Origin: Crambe crambe
Lineage: Eukaryota; Porifera; Demospongiae; Poecilosclerida; Crambeidae
Length of the DNA: 64,000 bases
Direction of reading: 5' to 3'
NCBI GenBank assembly: GCA_963924555.1
Contig: OZ004597.1
Span: forward strand, 5,963,904 to 6,027,903
How positions within the stretch are numbered: position 1 is the first letter of the stretch; every line of letters begins with the position of its first letter. Below are positions 22,494-34,800 of this stretch, in pieces. Below the pieces are notes generated by a model that did not search any database, was not told the origin of the DNA, and was given only the letters and a program-made list of their open reading frames with translations. The position numbers and the translations under genes are program-made.

Positions 22494-24085
22494 ATGGATT
22501 GTAGATTGCTTTTCATGTTGCTACTTTTTCCTTGTAGTGAGGCCTCAGGAGATATCCGATATCGGGAAGAATCAGAGGTTAAAGAGATGACCTGTCCCAC
22601 ATGGTACCACACTAACTCTGCTGGTCGGTGTGAATGTGGTGCACGCTTGAGAGATAAAGTGATATGTAAGCCAAATAAGAAAGTTGCTACTATTGCCTGG
22701 CTGTGTATGAGTTACGATAATAAAAGTAAAGTCACAGTTGCAGGAAAATGCATATACAGTCCTTTAGGCAGCTTCAATAACGATTATTTTATCGAGCAGC
22801 CCACCGCTGTGACAGAGTTGGATAATTTCACTTGTGGCTGATTGAATCGAACTGGCCTTTTGTGCAGTCACTGCAGGAACCAGTCACATGGAGTTGCTGT
22901 GCTATCCTACAGGTATGAGTGTGTGGAATGTCTGGGGAGTATCTATGGATGGCTGCTCTATTTCACCCTCGTACTTGTTCCAGTCACATTATTCTTCCTT
23001 GTCATTATAGTCTGCAACATTCGTGCAACAGCAGCCCACATGAATGCATTCATATGCATTGTACAGATCATATTCTACACTATCAACACTCAAATAGGTG
23101 GAGTTCATACGAGCTTTGATAAATTAGCTGTGACCTTATTGGGTATTTGGAGTTGAGAGTATTATCATTTGGCTACATCAATGCCTTCTATCCACTAGCT
23201 CTCCTGATAATCACGTACATTTCCATTGAGTTACATAACAAAAACTACCGACTGTTCAGAACAATTTGGCTACCTTTTGGATTATGTCTGTCTTCTATTC
23301 AGAAGCATTTGTCTGTGAAACTTCACATTAATGCGAGGTTGAATGTTTTAAATGCATTTGCTACTTTCATCATCTTAGCCTATTGCAAGATATTGTACAC
23401 TAATTTTTCCCTTCTTAGTTTTACACAGCTCTTCAAGAATAATGGATCTCCATTTCCACCAAATAAAACACGATATACTCTCTACAATGCTTCAGTGCCA
23501 TACCTCGGAGAAGAGCATAAACCTTACTTCATCCTGGCCATTACTGTGCTCCTGGTCTTCAACATCTTTCCAATGCTTCTTCTACTTTTGTACCCCAAAA
23601 AACCCTTTCAAAAGTTACTTAACTGCTTCCCCCAAATGCGTTGGGATTACCTTCACATATTCATGGATTGCTTTCAAGGGTGTTACAAAAATGGAACTAA
23701 TAACACTCTGGACTATCGCTACTTCGCTGGACTTTACCTCCTCTTTCGATTCATAAACCACATCAGTACGATCTACAATCATCCCTCGTACACCATCATG
23801 ATTCAGAGTATTCTTTTCCTAACTGTCTCAATTCTGTTTGGAGTTTTGCGACCATACAGAAATGATTTCTATAACAGATTAGATTGTACATTCTTTGGAT
23901 TGCTAACATTGGGCAGTGCGTGCATACTATGCAATGAACACATCGTCCAATTACAAAAATTTTCGGTCTCAGTACGCATAGTGGGAATGATTGCAGTGTC
24001 CTACACACTGTTGATATTGCTACAGGACTTGATATCAGTAGTGTGTCCACAGAGTCTCATAGTTAAACTCAAAATTTTTCTTTAG
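22494..24085 (+). pseudogene. Broken array copy 3 of the multi-pass membrane protein
   Basis: Same start and ectodomain as copies 1 and 2, but TGG becomes TGA at 22839-22841 within the CGW motif, and a 58-bp deletion near 23152 removes part of a membrane segment (copy 2 residues DFFQYTFPPFCIDKN) and shifts the frame. Downstream the frame stays open to 24085. The last 70 codons or so (from about 23880) are diverged from copies 1 and 2 (for example LGSACILCNEHIVQL), so the 3' end has a different history. No intron would cleanly remove either lesion. Confidence 0.85.
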
Positions 24086-24277
24086 ATCTTTATAGTACGT
24101 ACCCTTAGACTACCATGCGGGTCTATTAGACCCACAATTAGTAACACACATCTTTATAGTACGTACCCTTAGACTACCATGCGGGTCTATTAGACCCACA
24201 ATTAGTAACACACATCTTTATAGTACGTACCCTTAGACTACCATGCGGGTCTATTAGACCCACAATTAGTAACACAC
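24086..24277. repeat. Three perfect 64-bp tandem repeats
   Basis: The unit begins ATCTTTATAGTACGTACCCT and ends AGTAACACAC, starting at 24086, 24150 and 24214. Each unit holds the hairpin GGGTCTATTAGACCC. The array starts on the base after the stop codon of the broken gene copy. Confidence 0.95.
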
Positions 24278-25351
24278 GGCAATTACATCACTAGTCTGTG
24301 CACACATCAGCTATGTAATCATATCAAGTTATTATTATAATATTTATGCAGTCTCATTTCTTTCTCTCAGTAACTTGCGACTAGCTATGGGGCTGATATT
24401 TGTTGTCTGACCATTATAATATGTAGGCCACTTGCCTTTTTTTAGGGGGAGGGGGTACCAGGTCCAAAACAGATATTTTGAAAATGAAAGCTATATGGGC
24501 TCAATTTTCAATCTCTATATAGGCAAAAGCTTTGCTTTGTATGGTAGTTACAACGTTACTATCTCCATAGACTTCATACTCAGTATAATGGTGCCCTATA
24601 CAGTACATAGTCTATGGGAATCGTGATTTTTGAAGCTATACCAACCAAAGCTTTCATAATTATTTTGGAGCTTCCTTTTAATATGCCTAGAGATTGATAT
24701 CAGCACTATTATGGCTAGTTAATAATTAGTCAAGCATGCCCCACCTCCCTCAACAGATTCACGTGACAACAGTCCATTGATATTTCTCCCTTGATTTTAA
24801 TTTTAGTGGCAATGATAGACATTTCTTACTGAGATGTAGCTAGCTCTTTCAAGTACAACCATAATAACTGTTATTACTGTGAGTGTAACTAGCTTACATG
24901 TTTATTATAACAGCGTAGAAGAAATAGCACACATCAGCCTGCCTGCCTAGCTATAGACTAAGTAAAAGAAGTTACTGCTTTAGAAGTACTATTAAATGTA
25001 CACCTGGCTCAGGAAATAGCAGCACTCATTAAAATGGCGAAGCTATATTCATTCAGAGCATATTTTATGCAACTTACTAAAGATAGAGAATAACCATCTT
25101 CTTCATGCATATATGATTTAGGCTGTAACACAGACTGGCCACGGAACAGGCCAAGTTTCCTATACCAGATATGTCAGGTTTCTAAATACATAAGACCCCT
25201 AGGTTAACTATTATTTATTTAACATGGAATCATGCTCATGCTTACCTTGACCCCATACCCAGGCTCTAAATTATGCAGGGGTTTGAAAGGGAGCCTGTTT
25301 GTGCATATACTGACACAAGTACTAAAAGATGATGATGAATGATTGTATTTG
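24278..25351. other. Intergenic, nothing recognised
   Basis: AT-rich spacer between the receptor array and the 3' end of LAS1L. Only short ORFs were seen. Confidence 0.5.
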
Positions 25352-26463
25352 CTATAAGATTCCTACTGATAATTGTAATTTCTGTATTTGAGAGCTGTCC
25401 ATACTCCAGTATTTCAATTTTAATTCCGGAATACCCAAATTGAATGACTCCTTTTCTGATGTACATGTAGTACTACTGCCTGAATTGAATGGCTCCTTTT
25501 CTAATGTAGTACTAATGCCATCGTCAGTGACCAGCACCTCTTCAGAATCACTAGTAGTCTCTATGAGAGAGAGAATCTTATAATTACAGCTAACTATAAT
25601 TATGCACACATTTGGCTACTTGTATGGTGGAGAATTTGAGGAGTGCCAAGATGTTTATTTAGTAGTCAGGTGGGTGCATGAAGGCAGGAGACTGAACAGA
25701 AGCTATAGTTCATATTCCAGGAACCCATGCAGGAGCCAGGATATGAATATTGCTAGCTATAGCTACATTACTAGAAGAACACATGCAGGGCATTGTGTCA
25801 TGAGCCTGATAATTCTGATAGATGTAGTTTAAATTTGAATTTTCTTTTTATGAGCATAATTTTAAGCTGGGAATGGACTGGTTCACCCCAATTATAAACA
25901 ATTATTTATATTGAGAATGATAATTAGGAGCCAACACAAGTTAGCCTTCCATGCAGTAAATTACGGCATAGTAACGTTAATTGCTGGTGTGAGACCCTGG
26001 ATATACAGAATATCCCACAACTATATAGCAGGCAGCAAATAGACTTACCTTCACAATCATAATTTCTAAGAGAGTCTTTTGGTAGGTCAAACATACAAGC
26101 CTGAATAGTCTGTCCTGGACACATCCCCATAGGACAATGAACCCAAGCAGTCATGTCTGATACAGGTTTCCAGCGCACTTCTTCCTCCATCCTATTGTCC
26201 CCAAGCTTACTAACAGTATTCTCCTTCTTAGTGAGCAACACACAAGAAATCATTTCCTTGAATTGCCTGAGGTGGTTTCCTTTCTTGTGGGCATAGTTAG
26301 GGATATAAGAAGCACTGCCAACTCGGGCAGAAATGGTGACTTGTGCAGAGAGGTACAAGATATTGCTCAAAGTGGACTCGGAAGCCACTGACTTCAAATG
26401 TCGTGTGATGCTGCATTTTATTACAGTATATTATGGGTTGGTAAGTGAAGCATTTTTGTACCC

Positions 26464-26531
<68 letters not shown>

Positions 26532-28642
26532 AACCTCATAACTCACACATTGACAACAGCAAGTAAATAGTGGCCCACGTGGTGCTTAGCCACATGCAGC
26601 AGCTCTAACCAGTCCAAATCTCCCGGGAGAAAGATGTCTTCATCATCTAAAACTAGATATTAAAGCAACTCATTATTGATGTATACCATGTAGGTTTAGA
26701 TATGCAGGACAGCCATGCATCTCAGTCCAATTGTTGTGCGTGCATTCTAGCCTATAGCACCCGAATAGGCACCTATACTAGCCTCTCCAGAGTATATACC
26801 ATGAATGCCCTCCTTGCCCCCCATGGTTACACTGTGAATGCCACACTGTGAATGCCCCCGTGGTTACACTGAATGCCCCCATGATTACACTGTGAATGAC
26901 TTCCTTTGCAGAGTATGTACTATGAATGACCTTCTTGCCCCAGTATGTACCCCTTGCCTCGCCATAAACATGAATGAGTCTCTTTGCCCCTCATGGTTAC
27001 AGAATATGAACATACTGTGCACAATCTCCATGTCTCCCACAGTCTCCACTTGGTCTGAGCTGATAAGTAGATTCAGCCAACCAGCCAAAAAGTCTCTCAT
27101 ACCAGCAGCACCTGAAACACAACAAACTTCAGATTAGCAGGATACCTCAGCACATAAATAAAAGTCTAGCTCAAAAAAGGTAACAAAATTTATCTATATA
27201 GTGACTTACAGTTTGAGTCATTGATAGTGCAGATAAGGGCAGACACGAGACGCTGTTTGAAAGAATCAGATTGCTTGGACGTCTTAAGGAGGTGTGTCCT
27301 CCACATGCCCATGTCTCCCTCCCCTATTTGGAGGGAGGGAAGCATGGCCATCTCCTGCTCACTAGGAACTGCAGAAAGCATAATTATAATGCCAGTATAG
27401 CTATGTAGAGTGGACATGTTACCTTTGACTTCGTACTTCACATTACGTGGGAAGTGAAGCAAATGCTTGCACTTCAAATAGTCACTTAACTGTCTGAAAG
27501 AGAATAAAAGTGGATTAAGATGCAACTAGCTATGCAACTACATTTAACAAGAATCCATTCACCCTGCAGTTTATACTACTTAAGCTGAACAGAAGCAGCT
27601 AGTGCTAGTAGCTAGCTATAGCTATCCTATCTACGCATGGGATTACTATTTTATTTGGAGCATTATAAAAATCCTATTAATATCTACACTGTATACATAG
27701 CTATGAATTATACTTGTAGTCAGACTGAGTGAGGACTTCCATTAGCTGATCTCGAGATCTGCACAGCCCACGTGACAGCCTAGAGATGGATGTGTCCTTA
27801 TCCCTGGGTTCCTTCCTCACCTCCTCATCATCCCTGTCCACTAATTCAGTGGGTGTGGCACTTCTAGATATGGAGTGACCAATAGTTAGTCTCTGTGGGC
27901 GCCAGTAGTTGGCTCGCAGCCAGTTCAGGCAGAACTCTGCACCAGCCCTGAGGGCCCCAATGGAGGGAAGCTTCTCGTGAGTTCCAGTATGACGAAGAAT
28001 GACAACCCATGAAGGTATTCCATACTACAAGTCAATCACAATTATTATGATGATATCCTTCAACACCAAGGAGAAAACTGAACCATGAGGAAAAGCTACT
28101 TCTTTATTGTACTTACTTCATGGACACAAGTGCGGAGATCAGCAGATAGATTCAATCGTTCCTTTACGATATCTGCAATTCCATTAATAAACCTGGAGGA
28201 AATACAAGATCAGCAATGCATACTCTATTCTAACAAGACAACTCAAATCCTTACGTGCATAAATGCAGCTATAGGGGACAAACAATGTAACAATTTTCAT
28301 GTTAATTTATTTTCCGTTGTTACAGCTTACTTGTAACACTATTTTGTACCTGGTAACAGCAATGGAGTATTGCAGTATAAGTGCTTGAAAGTGTACCCCT
28401 CCACCCTCCATCTTCTCCTGTACACGGCACTCACACAGGTTGGCAGTCATCTCCACCATCATTGGGACACCTCCTCTGCTCTTCCAGGCTGCTACACGAT
28501 TCACTCCTTTCCTTATAAGCTGTGGGCGGCTGGAGTACAACCAAGTGTACACAAGCTCCCATTCTTCACGACATGTCCACGGGCTGTACTGCTTTCTTAG
28601 TCCAGATCCCTTTTCTAGAGAAGACAGTGCTCCTTTTGACAT
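25352..28642 (-). CDS. LAS1L: LAS1-like ribosome biogenesis nuclease
   Basis: Nine exons on the minus strand: 28350-28642, 28117-28192, 27714-28024, 27423-27493, 27210-27368, 27016-27111, 26547-26652, 26049-26410, 25352-25560. All junctions are GT-AG and phases sum to 560 residues. The N-terminus has EEWELVYTWLYS and VNRVAAWKSRGG, typical of the LAS1 HEPN domain. VVILRHTGTHEKLPS carries the RxxxxH catalytic signature of HEPN RNases. GALRAGAEFCLNWLRANYW and a C-terminal CPMGMCPGQT are also LAS1-like. With NOL9/Grc3, Las1 cleaves ITS2 of pre-rRNA in the nucleolus. I chose the ATG at 28642; in-frame ATGs at 28660 and 28783 would extend it into the CpG-rich promoter. It is divergent from OCRL. 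Confidence 0.92.
26464..26528. repeat. (TC)n microsatellite in a LAS1L intron
   Basis: About 32 TC units between the LAS1L exons at 26410 and 26547. On the coding strand it reads (GA)n. Confidence 0.95.
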
Positions 28643-28996
28643 CTTTTTAATAATGCGCATGCCCGCGTAATCGCTCGCGCGATCGCGACGGCTTACAAAT
28701 GTCACGTGATAGTTACACCGCCCACGTCCACGGCCCCTCCCCTTTTTGGATTCTCGAGTACAGCTAGCTAGCAGCATTGGCATCCTTTATCGCGTGTGAA
28801 GCTCGGTGTGAAGTATACTCTGTCTGCAAGATCTATAATATTACACCTGCAAGAAGCAAAGAGGAAGCAGATTTTATCTGAATGGTGAGCTGTGTAACTT
28901 GTTAGCTTGTTTGTTGTGTGTTAAACTGTGCTGTCTTTCTGTGGTAGGGAGTGACATATTCCTGACTCATTGCTCTTCCCTATACCCAGTTGTACA
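28643..28996. promoter_or_regulatory. Bidirectional promoter of LAS1L and OCRL
   Basis: CpG-rich interval between divergent starts. It contains TGCGCATGCCCGCG (28654-28667, NRF-1-like), CGCTCGCGCGATCGCGACG, and a TCACGTGA E-box near 28700. A likely untranslated OCRL exon ends at a GTGAGC donor near 28884. Confidence 0.65.
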
Positions 28997-31746
28997 ATGG
29001 AAGGGTCGAAGGTCATCCAACAGCTCCTGCGTCCCACTGATACTTGTGTGATTGTATCCTTTCCTCAGAATCACTCTTAGAGTCCTAGTCCAACCAGCCC
29101 AACCCATAGCCCTAGCTAGCCTAGCCCTCAGAATCAGTCATTCCTTGTGTCTATCCCACAATAGACACTTTGTGGTTCTATATTCCAGAACCATTGCTGA
29201 CACTAGCTGTAAAAATGTGGGATAGAAAATCTAAAGATACATGTGCAGTATATTGCTGTGTACCTAGAAACCCCCTGGACCCATAGCCAAACGCCAGCAT
29301 GTAACTCTGTAACTCTCCATGACAGAGAAAAGAGTACAATAGTATGAGGGTGTTGCACTATGGCAGTGGTATGGCATCATTGGGGGATATCAGAGGGTGA
29401 AAATAGTCCAGAGTTATGTTAGAAGCAAATGGCTGGCTGGCTGACTGGCTTGCTAGCTGGCTGACTGGCTTGCTAGCTGGCTGGCTGGCTTGCTGGCTGG
29501 CTGGTTATGAGAACTTATGTGAACTTATGTGCTTGTATGGTGGGCGGGATCAATTATTATTTGAGAAATGAAAAGTCATTCATAATTATAACGATGCAGT
29601 ATGACTGAGAATCAAAACAACTCATGTACATAGCTCGGTATCCACCATTACCTGTGTCAATCATGTGTGAGCAGCAGATATGATGATCATGCAGTGATAT
29701 CAGGACCTGTGGAGATGCAAAGATTGTGTAGTGTGTGTATGATATGTATGTATGACTGTGTACTTCAGGTTATGTGAGTCAGGTGACAATAGGTTCTGTA
29801 GCTCTGACAAAATAACTCTTTGTCTTGGTACACTAGTGAAGACCAGTGTTCAACAAGGTGAGCAAGTGTAGTCACTGTTTTGTCCAACTCAATCTCGTGC
29901 CTTTGTAGACAAGCTAGACCTTCTGCCATGAACACCTCTTAATATCCAAGCAGCATTTTAAGTGATTTTACATGGATACCAGAGCTATAAATAAGATGTT
30001 CAATTTGATTGGTCATTATAAAGATTCAGTCGGACATTCAGCATCCTGTAATACTTGAAATTTTGGTTGGCCATTTCAAGAAATGGTTGGAAAAGGACCA
30101 GTGACCAGCAGTTATTTTTAGCTCTGGATACTAGACACTGTTGCATTCATTTCTAGTGTGTGCCTGAACCTCCTGCTCTGCAGTATTGGCACTTTGATTA
30201 ATACCCCTTTATCATACCCCCTTGATAAATGTCCTCTTACCCCCTCACCCCAATATTAATACCCCTTACCCCTTTGATTTGCATCCTCTTACCCCCTTGA
30301 TCACCCCTTACCCCTTTGATTAATGCCCCCTTGATTTGTATCCTCTTATCTCCCTTGCTTTTTATATCCCCTTATCTCCTTGATTAATATCTCCTTCCCT
30401 ATTCCTACGTCTTCCCCTATTCCTGCATGCTATTCCTACATGTAGTGTCTTCCCTTATTCCTACATGTTAGGCTTACTGATAATGGAAGGGAAAGTTTGC
30501 TCCAGGACTGTGAGGTACAGCTGGAAACAGGGCACCATACAAGTCCTCCAAGATAGTGGGCACACACAGGAAGAGTTACAACAACACATGTAGGAATAAA
30601 GGAAGACATTACATGGGGAAGACACTACCTGTAGGAATAGGGGAGACACGGAGCTACAGAAAGACTTAAGGAACCCAATGGGGCACACACACACACTCTT
30701 TTTCTGTGATATGCTCAAAGTAACTTATTTTCCTTGACATGGAGATGTGTATGTGGAGTAGATGGTGCAGGGTCATCTGTTGGGTTTAACTCCTCCTTCT
30801 CGTCGCCTGATAGCCATCGTCAAACACGAGGGCACAGAGGAACATGCGTAAGTCGTTTCCATCACAGCTAAGCATTGAGCATTCACAAAACACTAAGTCC
30901 TGTACTGCAATAATTTTTCACAAAATTAATGTAATGTTTTCAATACAAATCTCTTACACTGCAATACTGCAAGAGCTACAAAACACTTAATATTTAGTGT
31001 GGTTGGGATGTAGAAGTGTTAGATAAATGCTGGTGGTAGTAAGTCTTCCTTATTTGGTGACCACTATGGAAGTGATGATGTTTGCCATGCATATTAGGAA
31101 AGACATAGCAATACATGTTGATTGTCCTGACCCCAGAACTTAAAAAGCTAAGCTTCGTGCATTTATGAAGATGACCAGTGAATCTGTGCCTGTCCTACTG
31201 TTGGCAGCTGCACCTTTTCCCACCTGTGCTTACTTTCAAGATGCACTGATATTTTTGCATCATTTTTCAGTTGGCATTGACTTCTGAACTAAATCCTTCA
31301 GTTTAGTCATGGTCAGCTGTGTTTGGTTTGCCTCTGACTGTTGTTATAGAGACAGCAAACAGTTATTGTAGCATCATGTACAGTGACACACCTGCAAGTG
31401 GCCCTTGATAGTCATACCCCAAGGACATTACCTACTGCAAGTATTTAATGAGGTACATTGTTATCAGGTTATTTCTATTTGAGGTGGACTCCCATACTAA
31501 CCCTGTCACTGTCAAGGTGGAAGCATTCTACCCTATTAAAGGATCATTCAGTTCAGAGGTCAAAGGTGAGTTTGTACCATGGTTTGGTATGGGGTCTTCA
31601 ATGTTGTCCATGCAGAGACCCAACACACTCAATGCCAAATTCTGTTGAATAATGGAATGGGTTCTTCCATTGCTCTGCAGCTTCCCTACGATACACACAT
31701 TGCTGTCTTCATCAGTCAAATCAACAAAGCCCTCCACCAATATGGT

Positions 31747-31815
<69 letters not shown>

Positions 31816-34800
31816 GTAGCTACTTACATGTCTATTTCTCTCTTTGCAGCTCAGTCTGAAACAGCTTATTCCTCCTCCAGCTTCTCCTGGTTGTTAGGCT
31901 ATGAGAATTGTCGTACTGGTTGGGACAGGTATGTATGCAGTGACAATGACACAGATATGCAGTAATACAAGTATGCAGTGACAGTGACACAGATATGCAG
32001 TAATACAAGTATGCAGTGACAGTGACACAGATATGCAGTAATACAAGTATAGTATGGAGTGACACAGTATGCTATGCAATGACAGTATGGAGTGACACAG
32101 TATGCTATGCAATGACAGTATGGAGTGACACAGTATGCTATGCAATGACAATATGGAGTGACACAGTATGCTATGCAATGACAGTATGGAGTGACACAGT
32201 ATGCTATGCAATGACAGTATGGAGTGACACAGGACCAGGGTTCTATCTACTGGGAAAGGGGTGGACAGTATTACAGCTCCTTCCCAATTTCTTTGATCCC
32301 CCCCAAATGAAATTTATAGCCCTCAAAAACTGAAATTCTAGATAGAAACCTTATGACATGCCTGAAATATCACTCTGTTATTGTGGGTGGATTATGAAGT
32401 GATGCATGCATGACTAATAATGACTAATGCATGTGCATACGTACATTGTACATGTATGGAACTGAATATGTCCATGTCATGTGTGAATGGAGCATGCATG
32501 AATAATGATCATCCTTATTTCAATTGTGTTGTTATAACTGACCCACCCACCCACCGGCCCGCAAGCCTCAAGTGCAGCCACACCCTGCTGTAGAACCTCT
32601 CATTTCAATTATGTTGTTATACCAGGTTCAGCAAGCCTCAAGTGAAGCCACACACCCCTGCTGTTGAACCTCTCATCAACCTGACCTCTGACCCCAAGTA
32701 TTCGAAGGAAGGTTTTCCTGACACATGGCCTTGGAGTCACATCATCACTCCCAACTCTGACGGCACCACCGAGGTTGCAAGTAAGTCCTCCCCTCTTTTC
32801 CTCTCCCTTCACTTCACCTATCCCCTCCCTAACTTTCCCCTCTCCTCTCCCCTCACCTCACCTCACCTCTTCCTTTTCCCTCTCCTCCCTCTCCTCTCCC
32901 CTCTCCTCACCTATCCCTTTCCCCTCTCCTCTCCCCTCACCTCACCTATCCCCTCCATTCCTCCTCACCTCCCCTCTTTTCCTCCCACCTGCCGCCCAGA
33001 GAATCTGAAAGCCAAGCCCCTTGTGTCCTTAAGTGCTATAATACCACATTTGTCTGATTACTGCCAGTTACTGTCTTCAGTAGTCATGTGTTATTGACAT
33101 GAGTACAGCTCAAGTGTCCCCAGTAATCATATCCATGCAATTATTGTTTTTGTTTCTTTTAGATTGTGAACTTCTGGAGCTAGAGGACTTTGACCCCCTG
33201 CGGCAGAAGAAAAATATTGAAGCCACACCCACAAATACACACCCTCTCCTGGCCACTAATGCTAATGTCATTGATGGCGGCGACAAATTTGAAGTATCTG
33301 TCACTAACGCCACACCTCAAGATAGTCCCGTACTTCACAGGACCAGTCCATTCCACGCCTCTGAGGACGTTGACCCTTTCCTCTCCTCCAGTGCACTGAC
33401 TACGTCTGCTAATCCAGTCATCACCAAGGCAGAGAAAGGGTTAAAACACTGCATCTCGGACACCAATCTCAATACACTCAAACAAGAATACAAGCCTCTG
33501 CCCCCCCTCTCTCACGTTGAACCTCTTATCACACGTTCACAAGAGGACTTGACTGCCACCACAGGTGAACCTTCACCTCGTCACTGTGTGGCCAGCACCA
33601 CCAAGACCGACCATGCAAGCAAATCCAGTAGAACTTCAAGGAAACTCGATGATGATGGACCACTCTCGAGATCTCTCTTCTTCGTACCACTAGACGAGAG
33701 CGAGTGGGTGATTTTCGATGATAATGGGAAGATGAATGATTTCCCTCGACGTCAGGTTCGCAGCAATGATACTTCCCCCACACAAAATCGCAAAGGCAAG
33801 CTGCAGGGCTCGAAACATAAACTGGAGTTTCTCAATCCATCAGGAATCAAAGCCATCACCAGCTCTGTCAACATGCGCAGTCCAGAGCTGTCTGGCAAAA
33901 ACAACAGAAAAGGGGGACTTAGTCGTAGTAGGGACAGGAGCAGAAGTGCAGCAATATTCCAGCAGCTTGGAGCCAAAACAGTCCCAGGCAAGCGCAGTCA
34001 GTGGATCAGTAGGTATCGTCCGGGGGTAGCTGTGCCTATACAGGGGGCATCTGCAAGAGAGAGTATCATGCAATCTGAACTCAGACATCGAGAGAAGGAG
34101 TTCTGTTCTTCTGTGAAAGTCAGGTGAGGGGTGAGATTACTAGTGTGGACAGCAAGATATTCCACATCATAAGCTCCCAGCTGCAGCATGTACAAGTGGT
34201 CATGTACAGCTAGACCCAGACACATTTTCATTTAGGGTACACCGATACATTACTGGGTACAAGTGAGTCAGAGTTAGCAGGTCACCTTATTATGTTGGTC
34301 AAAAGGAAAAGTGATAGAACCTGATAATTATTATTAGAGGTTACTGTACAAAAAAGCTGTATATCAGCCACTTTGTTCAGTCCCAAGGGTGACCATTATA
34401 ACCATGTTCCACTCTACACATACGTACATGCTAGAGGATGTACATAGATGGAACTCTACATGTACACATGCTAGAGGATGTACATAGATGGAACTCTACA
34501 TGTACACATGCTAGAGGATGTACATATAGATGGACGGACATGTATACATGCTAGAGGATGTACATATAGATGGACGGACATGTATACATGCTAGAGGATG
34601 TACATATAGATGGACGGACATGTACATTGTGGATGTAATGATTGTTGTGCATGTGATATGTACAGGGTCTACACGGCCACCTGGAATGTGAATGGGCGTG
34701 TCCCACCCTTCTCCATGGACCCCCTCCTTAGAGAATATCAGGTCAAAGGTGAAAAGAACTCTCCCATACCTGACATATATGCCATTGGGTGAGTTACATT

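Noticed and set aside
24086-24277. Possible CRISPR-like array
   Set aside because: The three 64-bp units are contiguous with no spacers, in an animal genome. It is an ordinary tandem repeat.
32642-33097. 151-codon ORF reading past an OCRL donor
   Set aside because: Its first part is the OCRL exon at 32626-32780. The rest is a Ser/Pro/Phe translation of an intronic pyrimidine tract.
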